From assembly GCA_023014485.1 (NCBI GenBank), contig JAJOZX010000999.1:1000899-1064898 (forward strand): a stretch of DNA of 64,000 nt. Reading direction: 5' to 3'. A program made the translations under genes and the position numbers. The notes below the pieces were generated by a model. That model made no database searches, was not told where the DNA came from, and saw nothing but the letters and a program-made list of their open reading frames with translations. This DNA comes from Bathynomus jamesi. Lineage: Eukaryota > Arthropoda > Malacostraca > Isopoda > Cirolanidae. Every line of letters begins with the position of its first letter. Positions within the stretch are counted from its first letter, which is position 1. Shown piece after piece: positions 43,337-54,166 of the stretch.

Positions 43337-45710
43337 TATTGTTTTTGATGTAATAAATATTGTTTTTGATGATAAAACTATAGATGATGATCTTGAAATA
43401 ACTGAAGAACTAAAATACTTCTCATCAGTATTCACAAATGAAACTTTAACCCTCTATCGCACAACTTTTTTGTAGGGTTAAGTCTAAATGCGTGTATTTG
43501 AAATGTTAAATAGATGCAACATGGTACCATAAAGGGTTAAATAATATTCCCGATCTTGTACTACCAGGACAAGAGAGAGAAATAAATGAATTAAGGGTAA
43601 CAAAACTAGATATCCTAAAAGCAATAGATAAATTAAAAATAGGAATCTCCAGGGCCAGATGAAATGCATCCAATAGTCATAAAAGCTTCCAAAAACAATA
43701 TAGCACAGGCACTAGAAATTATTTTTAATAAATCATTGATATGTATTGAAATTCCAGAGGATTGGAAGAAAGTAAATGTGGCTCCAATATTTAAAAAAGG
43801 AAATAGAAACTTGGCAAAAAACTACAGACCCATCAGCCTCGCCTCCATTATTTGCAAATTACTCAAAAGTATCATTAGAGGTAAAGTTACTGAGTTCCTT
43901 GAAGAATGCAACCTTATAAATGATAGCCAGCATGGCTTTTGAAATGGAAGGTCCTGTCTAACCAACTTGATTGAATTTTATGATGGAGTCCTTTTGCATT
44001 TGGACAATAAAGAGCCAGTAGATATAGTATACTTAGATTTTGCAAAGGCATTTGATACTGTTCCTCATGCAAGATTGTTGGTAAAAGTTAGAGCCCATGG
44101 TATAAGAGGTCATATAGCTGACTGGATAGAAGAATGGCTGAGAAACAGAAAACAGAGTTCATCTAAATGGAAATAAGTCTACTTGGAGACCCATATTGAG
44201 TGGAGTCCCACAGGGGTCTGTGCTGGGACCTCTGGTTTTTGTTGTCTATATAAATGATCTAGAGAAGGGCCTATCATGTGAAACCTCAAAATTTGCTGAT
44301 GATACAAAATTAGGCTATAATGTAAGTCAGTAGCAGGAGCAATGACAATACAAAAAGATTTAGAGTAACAGCCTGGGCAGGTAAGTGGGAGATGAAATTT
44401 AATGTTGATAAGTGCAAGGTTATGCATATTGGGCCAAAAAATCCAGAATTTGAATACAGTATGAATGGAATTTGGATTAAAAATGATGATAAAGAGCAGT
44501 GGTGGGCATGGTACCAAAATTTGGGGGTGCGTTACGCGGTACTGCGGTACCTCAGCATGCCCAGTGCATTACGCGGTACTGCGGTACTTTTTCAGGTCCC
44601 CCTGGTGCGTTCCACGGTACTGCGGTACTGCACACAAGAACAACACAAGTAATAGCACATATTTTCAGAAATTGCATATCGGCGATTTCGCACCTGAACT
44701 TTCTGCCATAATGGCTAAAAATCGATCTTTGTCACAGAAATGTAACACACGTGCAACCGGCTCAAAAGCAAGCACTGCACTGAGGCGTTGTGATAGGATG
44801 GCAACGTAACATGTTCTGAACGAAAACTTAACGTGTCTAGAGTTAGGCTGATGCAACACACGCAGCATTCGTCTTACTGTACTCCTGTAATAAGGTTTAC
44901 TTCAAAAAAAGTGTTAATTTTTTGAAAAGTCGTGTTTGTCGGTACCGCGGGAAATTTGAATGCGGTAGCGGTACTACTGTACTTTCAGCGATCCTTTGCG
45001 GTACTGCGTTATGCGGTACCGGTTTGGTAGTGCGGTAGTACCGCAGTACCGCAAAAAATACCGCAAGTGCCCAGCTTTGATAAAGAGAAAGACTTGGGTG
45101 TCACTGTGACTAATGAACTTAAACCCTCAAATCACTGTATGGTAATCAGAAATAAAGCAAATGCTAGACTCAATCTCATGCACACACACATTGAATACAA
45201 ATCACCCAATATTATAAAGCCACTATACATTTCATATGTAAGACCCCTCCTTGAATACTGCATTCAATTTAATAGTCCCTATTTGATAAGAGATATTGAA
45301 AAACTGGAGAAAGTACAGAAATGAGCAACAAGAATGATCCCATCTCTAAGACAATTGACATATAAGGAAAGACTGGTGTATCTAAGCATGTTCTCATTAA
45401 AAAGGTGGTGGTTAAGGGGTGATATGATAGAGGTGTATAAAATGATAAAAGGGTTGGATAAGATAGATTTTGAGTCTCTTCATTAAAGATCACAATAACC
45501 AGACTAGAGGTCATAATATGAAATTATTTAAGCCAAGATGTAGAACAAATTTAAGAAAACAGTTTTACAAACAGAGTAATTAAGTTTTTGAACAGTCTGA
45601 CAGAAGAAGTGGTGACTTCATATACATTTGATTCTTTCAAAAGAAGGTTGGATAGTTTGATGTCTGCAAGGGACATCTGGTGATGGTGTTTAAGCCCATT
45701 TTTATTGCAT
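43337..45710 (+). pseudogene. LINE-A reverse transcriptase
   Basis: Frames: ITEELKYFSSVFTNE, VNVAPIFKKGNRNLAKNYRP, ISLASIICKLLKSIIRGK, DSQHGF then GRSCLTNLIEFYDGVL, VDIVYLDFAKAFDTVPHARL (first Asp), SGVPQGSVLGPL, ETSKFADDTKLGY (F-A-D-D box), MKFNVDKCKVMHIGPKN. A hAT then sits at 44497-45079, and the frame resumes as KDLGVTVTNELKPSNHC, RLNLMHTHIEYKSPNIIKPL and YISYVRPLLEYCIQFNSPYL. Stops and slips occur at about 43490, 43942, 44176 and 45324. The catalytic Asp pair survives. Compared with CR1-B it is a separate family. Confidence 0.88.
44497..45079. mobile_element. non-autonomous hAT with GGTACTGC arrays
   Basis: The 8-bp duplication ATAAAGAG lies at 44489-44496 and 45080-45087. Ends are CAGTGGTGGGCA and the inverse of CAAAGCTGGGCA. 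GCGGTACTGCGGTACC-type palindromic repeats fill both subterminal zones (44530-44630 and 44940-45060). No transposase. It interrupts the LINE-A polymerase. Confidence 0.93.
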
Positions 45711-46398
45711 GAATGGTACTAGTTTATTTCATATATATTATGTGCATTTGGGTGATAGATCCCACAGCTCAACACAGGTGTTGTGGGATAGAGGGAGGCA
45801 GCATCTTGGGTTAGGGATACTCTCTGTCCTTACACACCCCATTTAAAGAGATTCCTCTGCTGAGCGGTGGCCCCCATAGTACTGTGAGGTATTGAAAAAC
45901 TCATGATCTTCACTTGCCCCACAAACACCTTTAAATGGGAGACCCAAAATGGGTGCACACACATTTCTACATTACTGTACAGTCTTTACAGCCACACCTA
46001 CACTTTTCCTCCTAAGTACCTAGGTATATATATTGTAATGTATATGGTTGTAAATTGTGACTTGGTCCGCAATTGATATGGACTGACTTATTTTTGGTTG
46101 GCAAGGTACTGGTATTGATGGGTACCGTAATGAAATTGATTGGATTCTTTGGATCTGATATATTTTCATGTCAGTTATAAATAGATATAGAGTGTAACAT
46201 ATTTGTGGATAGTAGCCTATTATGACTTTGATCCTCTGGATCCAGAGATTCTATCTTTAGTTTTAAATTGATAATTAATTAGTTTTGTAAAAATTGGTTG
46301 TTGCCAATGTACAGGCAGTTTTTACATAGTGGAGCCACCTCGATGGGCCGAAGTGGCCCCTAGTGTGCCCACTGTAAAAATTTCTTATGTTCTTATGC
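45711..46398 (+). mobile_element. LINE-A 3' untranslated region
   Basis: It holds a hairpin-like 'cccacagctcaacacaggtgttgtggg' (45760-45786) and ends with CTTATGTTCTTATG. Reverse copies of it make up 32572-34045 and 31232-31740. Confidence 0.8.
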
Positions 46399-47330
46399 TG
46401 CCTCCGTACATCCCATCACTCTGTGTGGGTGATGAGATTTACCCAAATAAAAAATAAACTCTATATGTAATGTATATCTGGAAAGGGTTCACAAACCTCT
46501 TCTTCACACCATTACCAGTTCCAGCAAAGCATCATTACCAAATACTTCTTTCAGTCATTAATTTATCTAGTTTATTCTTAAGTCTCCAAAGTATGGGAAC
46601 TCACAACTTCTTCATCTAAGCTATTCCAGAATTTTACTATTCTATTTGAAAAGCTATGTTGTACTCAGTGGCGGTCCTAGCTTACATGACGCCCTGGGCG
46701 AACCTCACCTTCAGCGCCCCCCCCCCCCCCCCTGTTCGCCAACACACACACATTTGAATCCCCCCAAAATAAAGGACAGACATAACTCTTTCACAAAATA
46801 ACTTTTTATTGGACTAATTGTTGGAACTTCAGAACCAAAACAAAGACTCAAATTTCTGAATTTTAAAAATCCTTCATCACGTAAATAGAATAACTCACTT
46901 AAGAGAATGTAATTATGATACTATGAACAGGAAAAATACAAATTAAATTGCACAACTGCCATAAATAAACTAGAGAATCAAATTTCTAAATTGTACAAAT
47001 GCTCTATCACATAAATATTTTATTTTATTTTTTATTTTTATTTATTTCTTTATTTATTTATTCTTATTTTTATTTTTATTTTTTTTGCAGGCGCTCATGC
47101 CGCCCCTCCACAAATGCCGCCCTGTGCGGCTGCCCATATGAGGAACCGCCACTGGTCGTACTAACTGTGATTTATACCTGAATCAATCACCTGAAATAGT
47201 ACAGTACTGGTATTCAGAATTAGTCAAATTTTTTAGATATTTCAGGATTTGTATCTATTTCCCAATTTCTCTATCCAAATTCATCTTAAGTATTTTGAGT
47301 AATATCTAGGTTAATATTCATCTTTTAACC
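46399..47330 (-). mobile_element. LINE-D: polymerase C-terminus and 3' tail, split by a hAT
   Basis: The minus strand at 46660-46560 reads RIVKFWNSLDEEVVSS, the end of a CR1/L2-type polymerase, with a stop in the following 'LETLRIN'-like part. A 3' region with 'gggtaaatctcatcacccac' (46427-46446, reverse) follows. The upstream part continues beyond the hAT at 47163. It lies tail-to-tail with LINE-A. Confidence 0.65.
46666..47154. mobile_element. non-autonomous hAT, 489 bp
   Basis: The duplication is GTTGTACT/GTCGTACT, one mismatch (46658-46665 and 47155-47162). Ends are CAGTGGCGGTCCT and the inverse of CAGTGGCGGTTCC. It contains C14 (about 46717-46731) and a T/A-rich tract at 47010-47085. 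No gene. Confidence 0.9.
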
Positions 47331-48359
47331 CGCTCACACGTGGTTAAAACAGTACAATATATTAAATTGCCATTCAAAACTAAGAAAATATATATCTTAT
47401 GTTGTGCAAATTTGTTGAAATGTACTTTTTTAAAAAAAAATATATTTGGTTCCTGTTTTGGCTATAATGTACTTTTTTCATATTTTTCCTGATTGGGCTA
47501 TTTTTTTGCTACTCTGCGACTTAATTAGTTGGTTGGGTTTTGTTCTGGCTATTTTTAATTTTTTTCAAATTGGATTCAGTTTAGTGGTGTTTGTGATAGA
47601 ATTATGATGTGCCATTTGTCTATTTTTCACTTTGAGAACTTGATTCGTCATGTGCCCTAGATGAAGACAAAGGATTGGATGTTTTTATCAATTATGGCAT
47701 TATTCTCTTATCCTTAACTTGCCTGAAATGTGACAGTGAGTGCCTAATATGAAAAGATCAGAAGATATTTAGGTGAAATAACCAATATTAACCTGGTAGG
47801 TTAATTGAGTGCCTGGTTAGGTTAATTGAATCATTTCTGATACTCAGGCAGTCTTTTGTACCTGGGCACAAATGACTAATTTGATCTGATTCGAAAAATT
47901 TCTGAACAGAATCTTTAGTAGCTACCTTTAGTTATTACTTTTCCTTTTGACATGGGTTCAATTTCAGGAATAATTCCAAGTCTGTTTTATATTTCTGCTT
48001 TTCTTAACTAAATATTCATTTGTCTGAAATACATTTATAGTTTTTGATATGGTAAATGGAGATAATGTCAATATTTTGAATTTCCTCTCATAACCGTCAG
48101 TAGAATGGAAAGCTTGCTTCAACCAGTTCATTCATGAGATGAATCATTGACCTGAAACAAATTCATGAATGTATAATAGCTATAAACAAAACATTACATG
48201 TGCATATTAAATTTTTTGGATTATAATATTGATTTCGAGTGTAACAAAATGAGCATTCTTTGAGATAGTCAAATTAAACCAAAAATTATTTTGTGACCGA
48301 ATGAATTCCAAATGATTTAATGGGCCCATTGATCTCCAATCTTTAGGGAGTTGTGATTC
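47331..48359. other. no gene seen
   Basis: AT-rich spacer. A phrase with 'ttaggttaattgaatc' (47817-47832) resembles pieces of the inner palindrome of M (29690-29720) and may be an old relic. No coding or RNA feature is supported. Confidence 0.5.
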
Positions 48360-48361
48360 TA

Positions 48362-49657
48362 TCAGGTCATCCCATAAGTAATGTCGTTTTTTATGATAGA
48401 TTAACTTTAAACTAGTCCTACTCAGTTTAAGCATAAATTTTCCGAAGGTTATATCTAAGAGGAGATCTATCGTGTTTTGCTACATACTTTGCAGACCTTG
48501 ACCAGTGAAGATGTGTACAGTATTTTGCTTTATGTGAACCCCTCATAAACATGGCAGTATCAGAAGAGCATATCGGGCATATAATGCTTTACGAGTTCAA
48601 AAAAGGGAGTAGCTAGTGCTACTGAAGCAACGCGAAACATTCAGGAAGTTTATGGCAATGATATTCTGCATGTGAGGAACTGTCAAAGATGGTTTCAAAA
48701 GTTTAGGAATGGTGACTGCTGTTTGACAGATGCAGCACGCTCTGGACACCCTGCTGAGTTTGATGATGACCTGCTGTTAGCTGCACTTGAAGAAGACTGT
48801 TCAACAACTGTCAGAAAAATGTCCTAGAAACTCAATTCATCCCCATCCACCATCCATTGACATTTGCAACAACTCCAGAAAGTGCCTAAGTTAGGAAAAT
48901 GGGTGCCACATGAATTGTCGGTTGACAATCTGAGGGTGCGGGTAAACATTAGCACAGATCTTCATTCCTGTGAACTCTAAGATCCATTTTTGCACTGTTT
49001 AGTGACTGGTGATGAAAAGTGGATACTGTACCAGAATGTTAAGTGCCATCGACAGTGGGTTTGTGCCGGAGAACCAGTGACTCCACAGCCAAAACCAAAT
49101 CTTCACCCTTGTAAGGTGTTGCTTAGTGTTTGGTCGGATAAAGGTGGTGTAATACACTTTGAAACCTTACCACACAACCAAACAATCACCACTCAAGTCT
49201 ACTGTCAACATCTGGATTGATTGAACACTGCACTAAAAGAAAAGAGACCATCTTTGGTTAATCGGAAAGGAATCGTGTTCCACCACAACAACACATGTCC
49301 TCATACTGCTTGGATCACTTCTACCAAAATTGAGGAGCTTGGGTGGGAAAAACTTCCACATCCTCCATATTCTCCAGACCTTGTGCCTTCAGATTATCAT
49401 CTCTTCAGGAGTCTGCAAAACTATCTTGATGAGAAACAGTATACTTCTTTAGATGACCTGCACACCAGTCTTTGTACATTTTTTGCCTCAAAACTGCCTG
49501 AATTTTATAAACATGGCATTGAAAAGCTTGTAGGATGTTGGCAGAGTGTCATTGATTCTGATGGAAAATATATACTAGATTAGAAAGTTTCAGTAGTTTT
49601 TTTTTTTGTCCTTCAAATTCCGATCTAAAAAACGACATTACTTATGGGATGACCTGA
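48362..49657 (+). mobile_element. mariner transposon, DD34D type, full length but dead
   Basis: TA duplications lie at 48360-48361 and 49658-49659. Ends are TCAGGTCATCCCATAAGTAA and its inverse, about 30 bp. The plus strand encodes the transposase from Met 48551: SEEHIGHIMLYEFKKG, a frame slip, NIQEVYGNDILHVRNCQRWF, then SGHPAEFDDDLL. The catalytic part is VTGDEKWILYQNV (first Asp), FHHNNTCPH (the second Asp is changed to Asn) and HPPYSPDLVPSDYHLFRSLQ (third Asp). The spacing of 34 residues fits classical mariner. In-frame TGA and TAG stops at 48813-48825 and 49218, plus the active-site change, make it inactive. Confidence 0.93.
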
Positions 49658-49967
49658 TAGTTTCTACTATCAAAGGTGAATACCGACATTTTGTTTCTAT
49701 GCTTCAGTTTTAGTTTAGGTATATTCCTACTTAATAATAGTGTATCATTTTAAAATTCATCCCTTTGAGTTTCATGATCCAACTTTGTACCTTTTGATGG
49801 GCTTGGGATCTCAATTTCTAAACTTGTTTCTAGCTTTTGTTTTAAAGAATGGTGTGCTTTTTCTATTGTTTGAATACTTTTGCTTCTTTTCTTGAGGAAC
49901 CCAAACCATCTGAAATTTTTTAATTAATAAATATTTTACTCCATTTGATATATATGGACAATAATAA

Positions 49968-52193
49968 CGCTAGGGAACAACATTTTTGTTTCTTGAAAAC
50001 TATTTGGTGTTTCTTATAGAACTTTTGATGCTGATTCCAAATATGGTTTCAGAATTTTTCTATCACCCATAGTTTTCAAGAAAATAATATTTCCATTTAC
50101 TCAGAGTTTTCCCAAAATATTAGTTAAAATTAAGTGTACTAATTTAATTTTACTATATTTAATAGTATTTTTTGCATTAAAAAAATATATAGCTATTTAA
50201 ACAAACAGATTTTTTTCAAGTTTTGCTCAAATTTTAAAATTTTTCATAGTAGAAAAAATTGGTTTTTCATTCCAAAAAGTTTTCCGTGATTTCAATAATT
50301 TTCTGCCAGCATGAATGAAACTGTATTAATCCCAGAGATACATTTTGCTACGTATGTGGAGAACTGACCATAATGGCACAGAGGAAGACGATGACCCCAC
50401 TCGTGAAGAAGGCTTACAAACTTTATTTTGGATGTAAGGTAGGCGACCAAGACAAATCCTGGGCATCTCATATTTCATGCATTTCCTGTGCCATCACTCT
50501 TAGGGGTTGGATTAAAGGTACCCGCAAATCTATGCCATTTGCCATACCAATGATTTGGAGAGAGCCCAAGGATCACCTAACGGATTGCTGTTTTTGTATG
50601 ACTAACATTTCAGGATTCTCTGCCAAAAATAAACATACAATTCAATACCCAAATCTTGCATCTGCCATGAGACCAGCACTACATGATGATGATAACCCAA
50701 TTCCAACCCCCCCAAAGTCATGGACACTGGATGAAGAGTCTGAAGTTGAACCAATGGAAATTGATGACACTAAAGATACAGACTTTCAGCAACCTGAATC
50801 AAATAAACCACGTATGATAACGCAGGTTATGCTGAGTGATCTCGTGAGAGATTTGGACCTTCCGAAAAAGAAAGCGGAATTATTGGGCTCCAGGTTACGT
50901 GAATGGAATTTGCTGGCAAAAGATACAAGCATATCGGCATTCCACACTCGCCAAAAAGATCTGATGCAGTATTTCTCCTTGTCAGGTGGTTTATGCTACT
51001 GTAATGTAAATGGACTGCTGTTAGCTCTCGGTCATGAGCACAAATCTGAAGATTGGCGTTTATTTATTGACTCTTCGAAGCTAAGCCTCAAGGTTGTACT
51101 ACTTCACAATGGAAATAAATACCCTTCCATTCCTGTAGGGCACGCTGTCCACATGAAGGAATCTTACGAAAATATGAAACTCATCCTTCAGCAGATTAAT
51201 TATGACCAGTTTCGTTGGTATATATGTGGGGATTTAAAAGTTGTCTCGCTTCTTCTGGGAATGCAGCTTGGTTATACGAAGTTCTGCTGCTTCCTTTGTG
51301 AATGGGACAGCAGAGCCAGAGATTCGCATTATTTTGTAAAGGATTGGCCACTTTGTCAAAAATGTATCCCAGGACTGAAGAATGTGTCTCATGAACCCTT
51401 AGTTGACCCCAAGAAAATATACTTACCGCCACTTCACATCAAACTTGGCATCATGAAAAGTTTTGTCAAAGCAATGAACAAGGAAGATGAGGCATTCAAA
51501 TATTTGAAGAAAAAGTTTTCACGACTTAGTGATGCAAAGATAAAAGAAGGGATCTTTGTTGGTCCCCAAATCAGAGAGCTCATGAAAGATCAAAAGTTTG
51601 ATGATGCCTTGAGAGGAAAAGAAAAAGTGGCATGGGAGGCCATGAAGAATGTTGTCACAAATTTTCTAGGGAACATCAAAGCCTCTAACTATGAAAAAAT
51701 AGTGCCGGGCATGATTGAAGCATATAGGTTATTGGGATGTAATATGTCATTAAAAATCCATTTCTTGCACTCCCATTTAGATTTCTTCCCTGAAAACCTC
51801 GGCGACGTAAGCGATGAGCATGGAGAAAGGTTCCACCAAGATATAGCTACTATGGAGAAACGCTACCAAGGGAGGTGGGATCCGGCAATGTTAGCTGTTT
51901 ACTGCTGGACATTGATGCGAGAAGCTCCTAATGAAAACTACAAGAGAAAATCAGTGACAAAGAAGTTTTAAGAAGAATATTTTAAATGCCAATCTGCCAC
52001 TAATATAATTTTTATGAAGTATTTTTACTAACTTCTATACTTTTTGAATAAATATTAAAATACAAATTTCTCAGTAACCTTGGGTGATAGAGAAATTCTA
52101 CGGCTATATTTGGAATCAGCGGAAAAATCCTATAAGACCGACCTGTTCACGTCCAAGAAACAAAAAAAAAAAGTTAAAATTTGTTCCCCAGTG
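49968..52193 (+). mobile_element. 2.2-kb DNA transposon with long inverted ends and an intact ORF
   Basis: The left end CGCTAGGGAACAA and the inverse of the right end, CACTGGGGAACAA, open imperfect inverted repeats of about 130 bp. Both include 'gctgattccaaatat' and 'tctatcaccca'. TAA stands on each side (49965-49967 and 52194-52196), fitting a 3-bp duplication. CACTR-like tips with a 3-bp duplication resemble CACTA/CMC elements, but this is inference. The ORF fills the interior in one direction. Confidence 0.75.
50319..51971 (+). CDS. conserved 551-codon ORF, probable transposase of the 49968 element
   Basis: The longest open frame in the window. The first ATG is 50373, but the frame is open from 50319 and reads NCINPRDTFCYVCGELTIMA before it, with a C-x2-C pair, so the true start or a 5' exon lies upstream (TGA at 50316). 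Other Cys pairs are WASHISCISCAITLRGW and TDCCFCMTN. Then comes an acidic region (EPMEIDDTKD), a segment LVRDLDLPKKKAELLGSRLR, WRLFIDSSKLSLKVVLLHNG, WYICGDLKVVSLLLGMQLGY with CCFLCEWDSRARD, LPPLHIKLGIMKSFVKAM, and NMSLKIHFLHSHLDFFPENL with DEHGERFHQDIATMEKRYQG. The last block and the GDLK Asp look catalytic. I know this as a widespread unnamed arthropod protein family. The inverted ends point to a transposase role. Confidence 0.8.
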   Translation, partial: NCINPRDTFCYVCGELTIMAQRKTMTPLVKKAYKLYFGCKVGDQDKSWASHISCISCAITLRGWIKGTRKSMPFAIPMIWREPKDHLTDCCFCMTNISGFSAKNKHTIQYPNLASAMRPALHDDDNPIPTPPKSWTLDEESEVEPMEIDDTKDTDFQQPESNKPRMITQVMLSDLVRDLDLPKKKAELLGSRLREWNLLAKDTSISAFHTRQKDLMQYFSLSGGLCYCNVNGLLLALGHEHKSEDWRLFIDSSKLSLKVVLLHNGNKYPSIPVGHAVHMKESYENMKLILQQINYDQFRWYICGDLKVVSLLLGMQLGYTKFCCFLCEWDSRARDSHYFVKDWPLCQKCIPGLKNVSHEPLVDPKKIYLPPLHIKLGIMKSFVKAMNKEDEAFKYLKKKFSRLSDAKIKEGIFVGPQIRELMKDQKFDDALRGKEKVAWEAMKNVVTNFLGNIKASNYEKIVPGMIEAYRLLGCNMSLKIHFLHSHLDFFPENLGDVSDEHGERFHQDIATMEKRYQGRWDPAMLAVYCWTLMREAPNENYKRKSVTKKF

Positions 52194-52331
52194 TAATTAA
52201 TGTCAACATATTAATTTCATTAAGTTTTTCAGCAACTGCTGAAAAACTGTCTTGAAAGTAAATGCATTATAAATAAATAATATGAATAAAAAATTTATAA
52301 ATATAAAAAGTACCTATCATTAAATACTTAC

Positions 52332-52656
52332 GCTTCTTCACTGGAGTCACAGCAAGACTTTCTCAAACTTGAGAAACCTCTTCTTTGGCATTACTTGATA
52401 TACTTGGATCATATTCATCGCTTTCTGAAATAACATTCTCAGAAGACTGATTGTGACCAGACTCTTCACTTTGTGATGTTGATAGGAACTCGGGTCTCTG
52501 GGTCAATAATTTTCTACAGTTGCTACATACTGGTAGTATAGTATTCCTTTGTAGTTTCCATTTACATTGATCATAAAGTGATTGGCTGATGGTTCTTATA
52601 TCCTTGTGTATCTTTTGCTAATGTTTTTGTAAAGGATCATCACAGTATCTAACCAT
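52332..52656 (-). pseudogene. possible N-terminal exon of a repeated Cys-rich gene
   Basis: From Met 52656 the minus strand reads MVRYCDDPLQKH, a stop, then QKIHKDIRTISQSLYDQ, a C-S-N-C-R-K-L-L pair, a Ser/Glu-rich acidic segment (QSEESGHNQSSENVISESDE), a stop, and ESLAVTPVKKRK. The sequence then meets CGTAAGTAT, a good splice donor at 52331. Such Cys-rich starts occur on many repeated, transposon-linked invertebrate genes. Two in-frame stops argue that it is dead. I do not find the next exon. It may be the lost front of T2, but nothing proves that. Confidence 0.4.
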
Positions 52657-54166
52657 TTTTCATTACTAAAAATACACAATTGTAAATCTCAAAAATAAGA
52701 TAGGATTTGACTCAAAATAAGCACATCTGTAATAAAAATAAGCATAATTAACAAACATTTGAGAGACTGTGAATATGAGTTATACATAGGATGTAAATAT
52801 ATCATTTGTAGTTCTCTATTTTAGTCTGCGTAAAAATGTCAATGTACATATTTTTTCAATAATTTTTAAAATATCTTGCAATTTGATACTGTACCCATAT
52901 TTTTTATTGTTTGTATCTTTTAACAATTAATGGAAGTTTAATAAATGAATTTTTTTGGGGGGATTTCACTGTCTAGGTGGGGTGCGGGTCAAAAATGAAA
53001 AAGAGGGAAAATTTTCATTATTGCTCTACACATTTGAATGTGGTATCATTTAATAGATCTCTTCATGCTGATTCTAAAAATGTATAGTTTTATAGGTCTA
53101 CAACAAGATGTTTGGGAGTTATTGCCCATTAAAGTTAGGTGGTAAAGTGGGGCCCATATATCAAACTATAGGTCATAGAACTTTTTTATTTGAACCAGTG
53201 AAATCAGCACCTGGAAGAACCCCATATGTCAATTTTCATTAAAATCCGGGTCAGAGTGGTGACAAATTTTTAAATTTTTGGGTGATTTGTCCTGGAATGC
53301 CCCATATATAATTTCATTACTAGGGTCTAAAACAGCTCTAATGTGTTATTGTGTAATGTCCTGTCTTCAGATACTGTGTACCCCTCAACTATCTGGCAGT
53401 CTTGGTTCAGACAACTGTTGGTTTACAATAGCTTCCTTATTTTTGTAATGTAGGTAACAAGATTATATATGCATATTAAGTTGTGTTATAATAAGATTGT
53501 ATTTGTATGTTGGGTTAAATGGCTATGCTGGCCTTATTTTTGTATTTGTATGTTAGGTTAAGTGGCTACACATGTTTGCCTTATTTTTGTATTATGTTCA
53601 GTGTATAATATGTAAGATTGTACTTGTATGTTAGGTTAAGTGGCTATGGATTGTGAATGATCGGCAACAAAGATGTTTTGTTTGTTTTATAATTAATAAT
53701 TTAAAATATAGTTTCCACAAAATCATATCTGAACTCATCTTCCCATATTCTGCATCTGCCCACAAGCACCTGAAACAAAAAGAAAATTAATGCAAATACA
53801 TGCATAAACACAAGCAATTAATATAGTTGAAGTTGGGAGGCTGACCTAACAAATGGCTCCCCCTCCACACAGTGTGTATGAGTAAGTGTCTTGGAAGGGA
53901 CTTTGTGACTTCAACTGTGTTTTATGCTTGCTTATCAGTTATGACCATTATTAAATATAACATGTTCATAGTCAGTCAGTGCAAATTTTTTTGTGACACT
54001 TGCTGGGAAAATGGCCTTTGGTTGTTGAAAGTTCTTAATTAAGAACTGTCCCCCAATATATACCTTCATACTATCTTTCCTTCTTACCCTAGATAATTAA
54101 ACAAATTTTGTTTGCGAGTCTTGGTATTAAAAACTAATATTGATTTTTTTCATTTATATTTTACAG
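52657..54166. other. spacer with short diverged repeats, no gene seen
   Basis: 53497-53660 holds three diverged units with 'gtatgttaggttaagtggcta'. 53820-54050 and the rest show no frame. The region just before 54167 is pyrimidine-rich and ends in a splice acceptor for the next feature. Confidence 0.5.

Larger units (their letters stand above)
31750..46398 (+). mobile_element. LINE-A: CR1/L2-like LINE with PHD and esterase ORF1, multiply interrupted
   Basis: Coding order on the plus strand is ORF1 PHD finger (31986-32571), ORF1 esterase (34046-35145), ORF2 endonuclease (35330-36010), linker (to about 36450), polymerase (43340-45710), then a 3' untranslated region ending CTTATGTTCTTATG (46385-46398). 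The short-repeat tail and PHD/esterase ORF1 suit the CR1 group. Insertions are an inverted LINE 3' end (32572-34045) with its own hAT, a hAT at 34369, unknown sequence plus CR1-B (36451-43336), and a hAT at 44497. All ORFs also carry stops. The 5' limit is uncertain. Confidence 0.85.

Noticed and set aside
53701..53775. Terminal exon on the minus strand (acceptor 'tttttgtttcag' then about 21 codons)
   Set aside because: A good acceptor is present, but the peptide is short, has no recognisable similarity and no partner exon was found.
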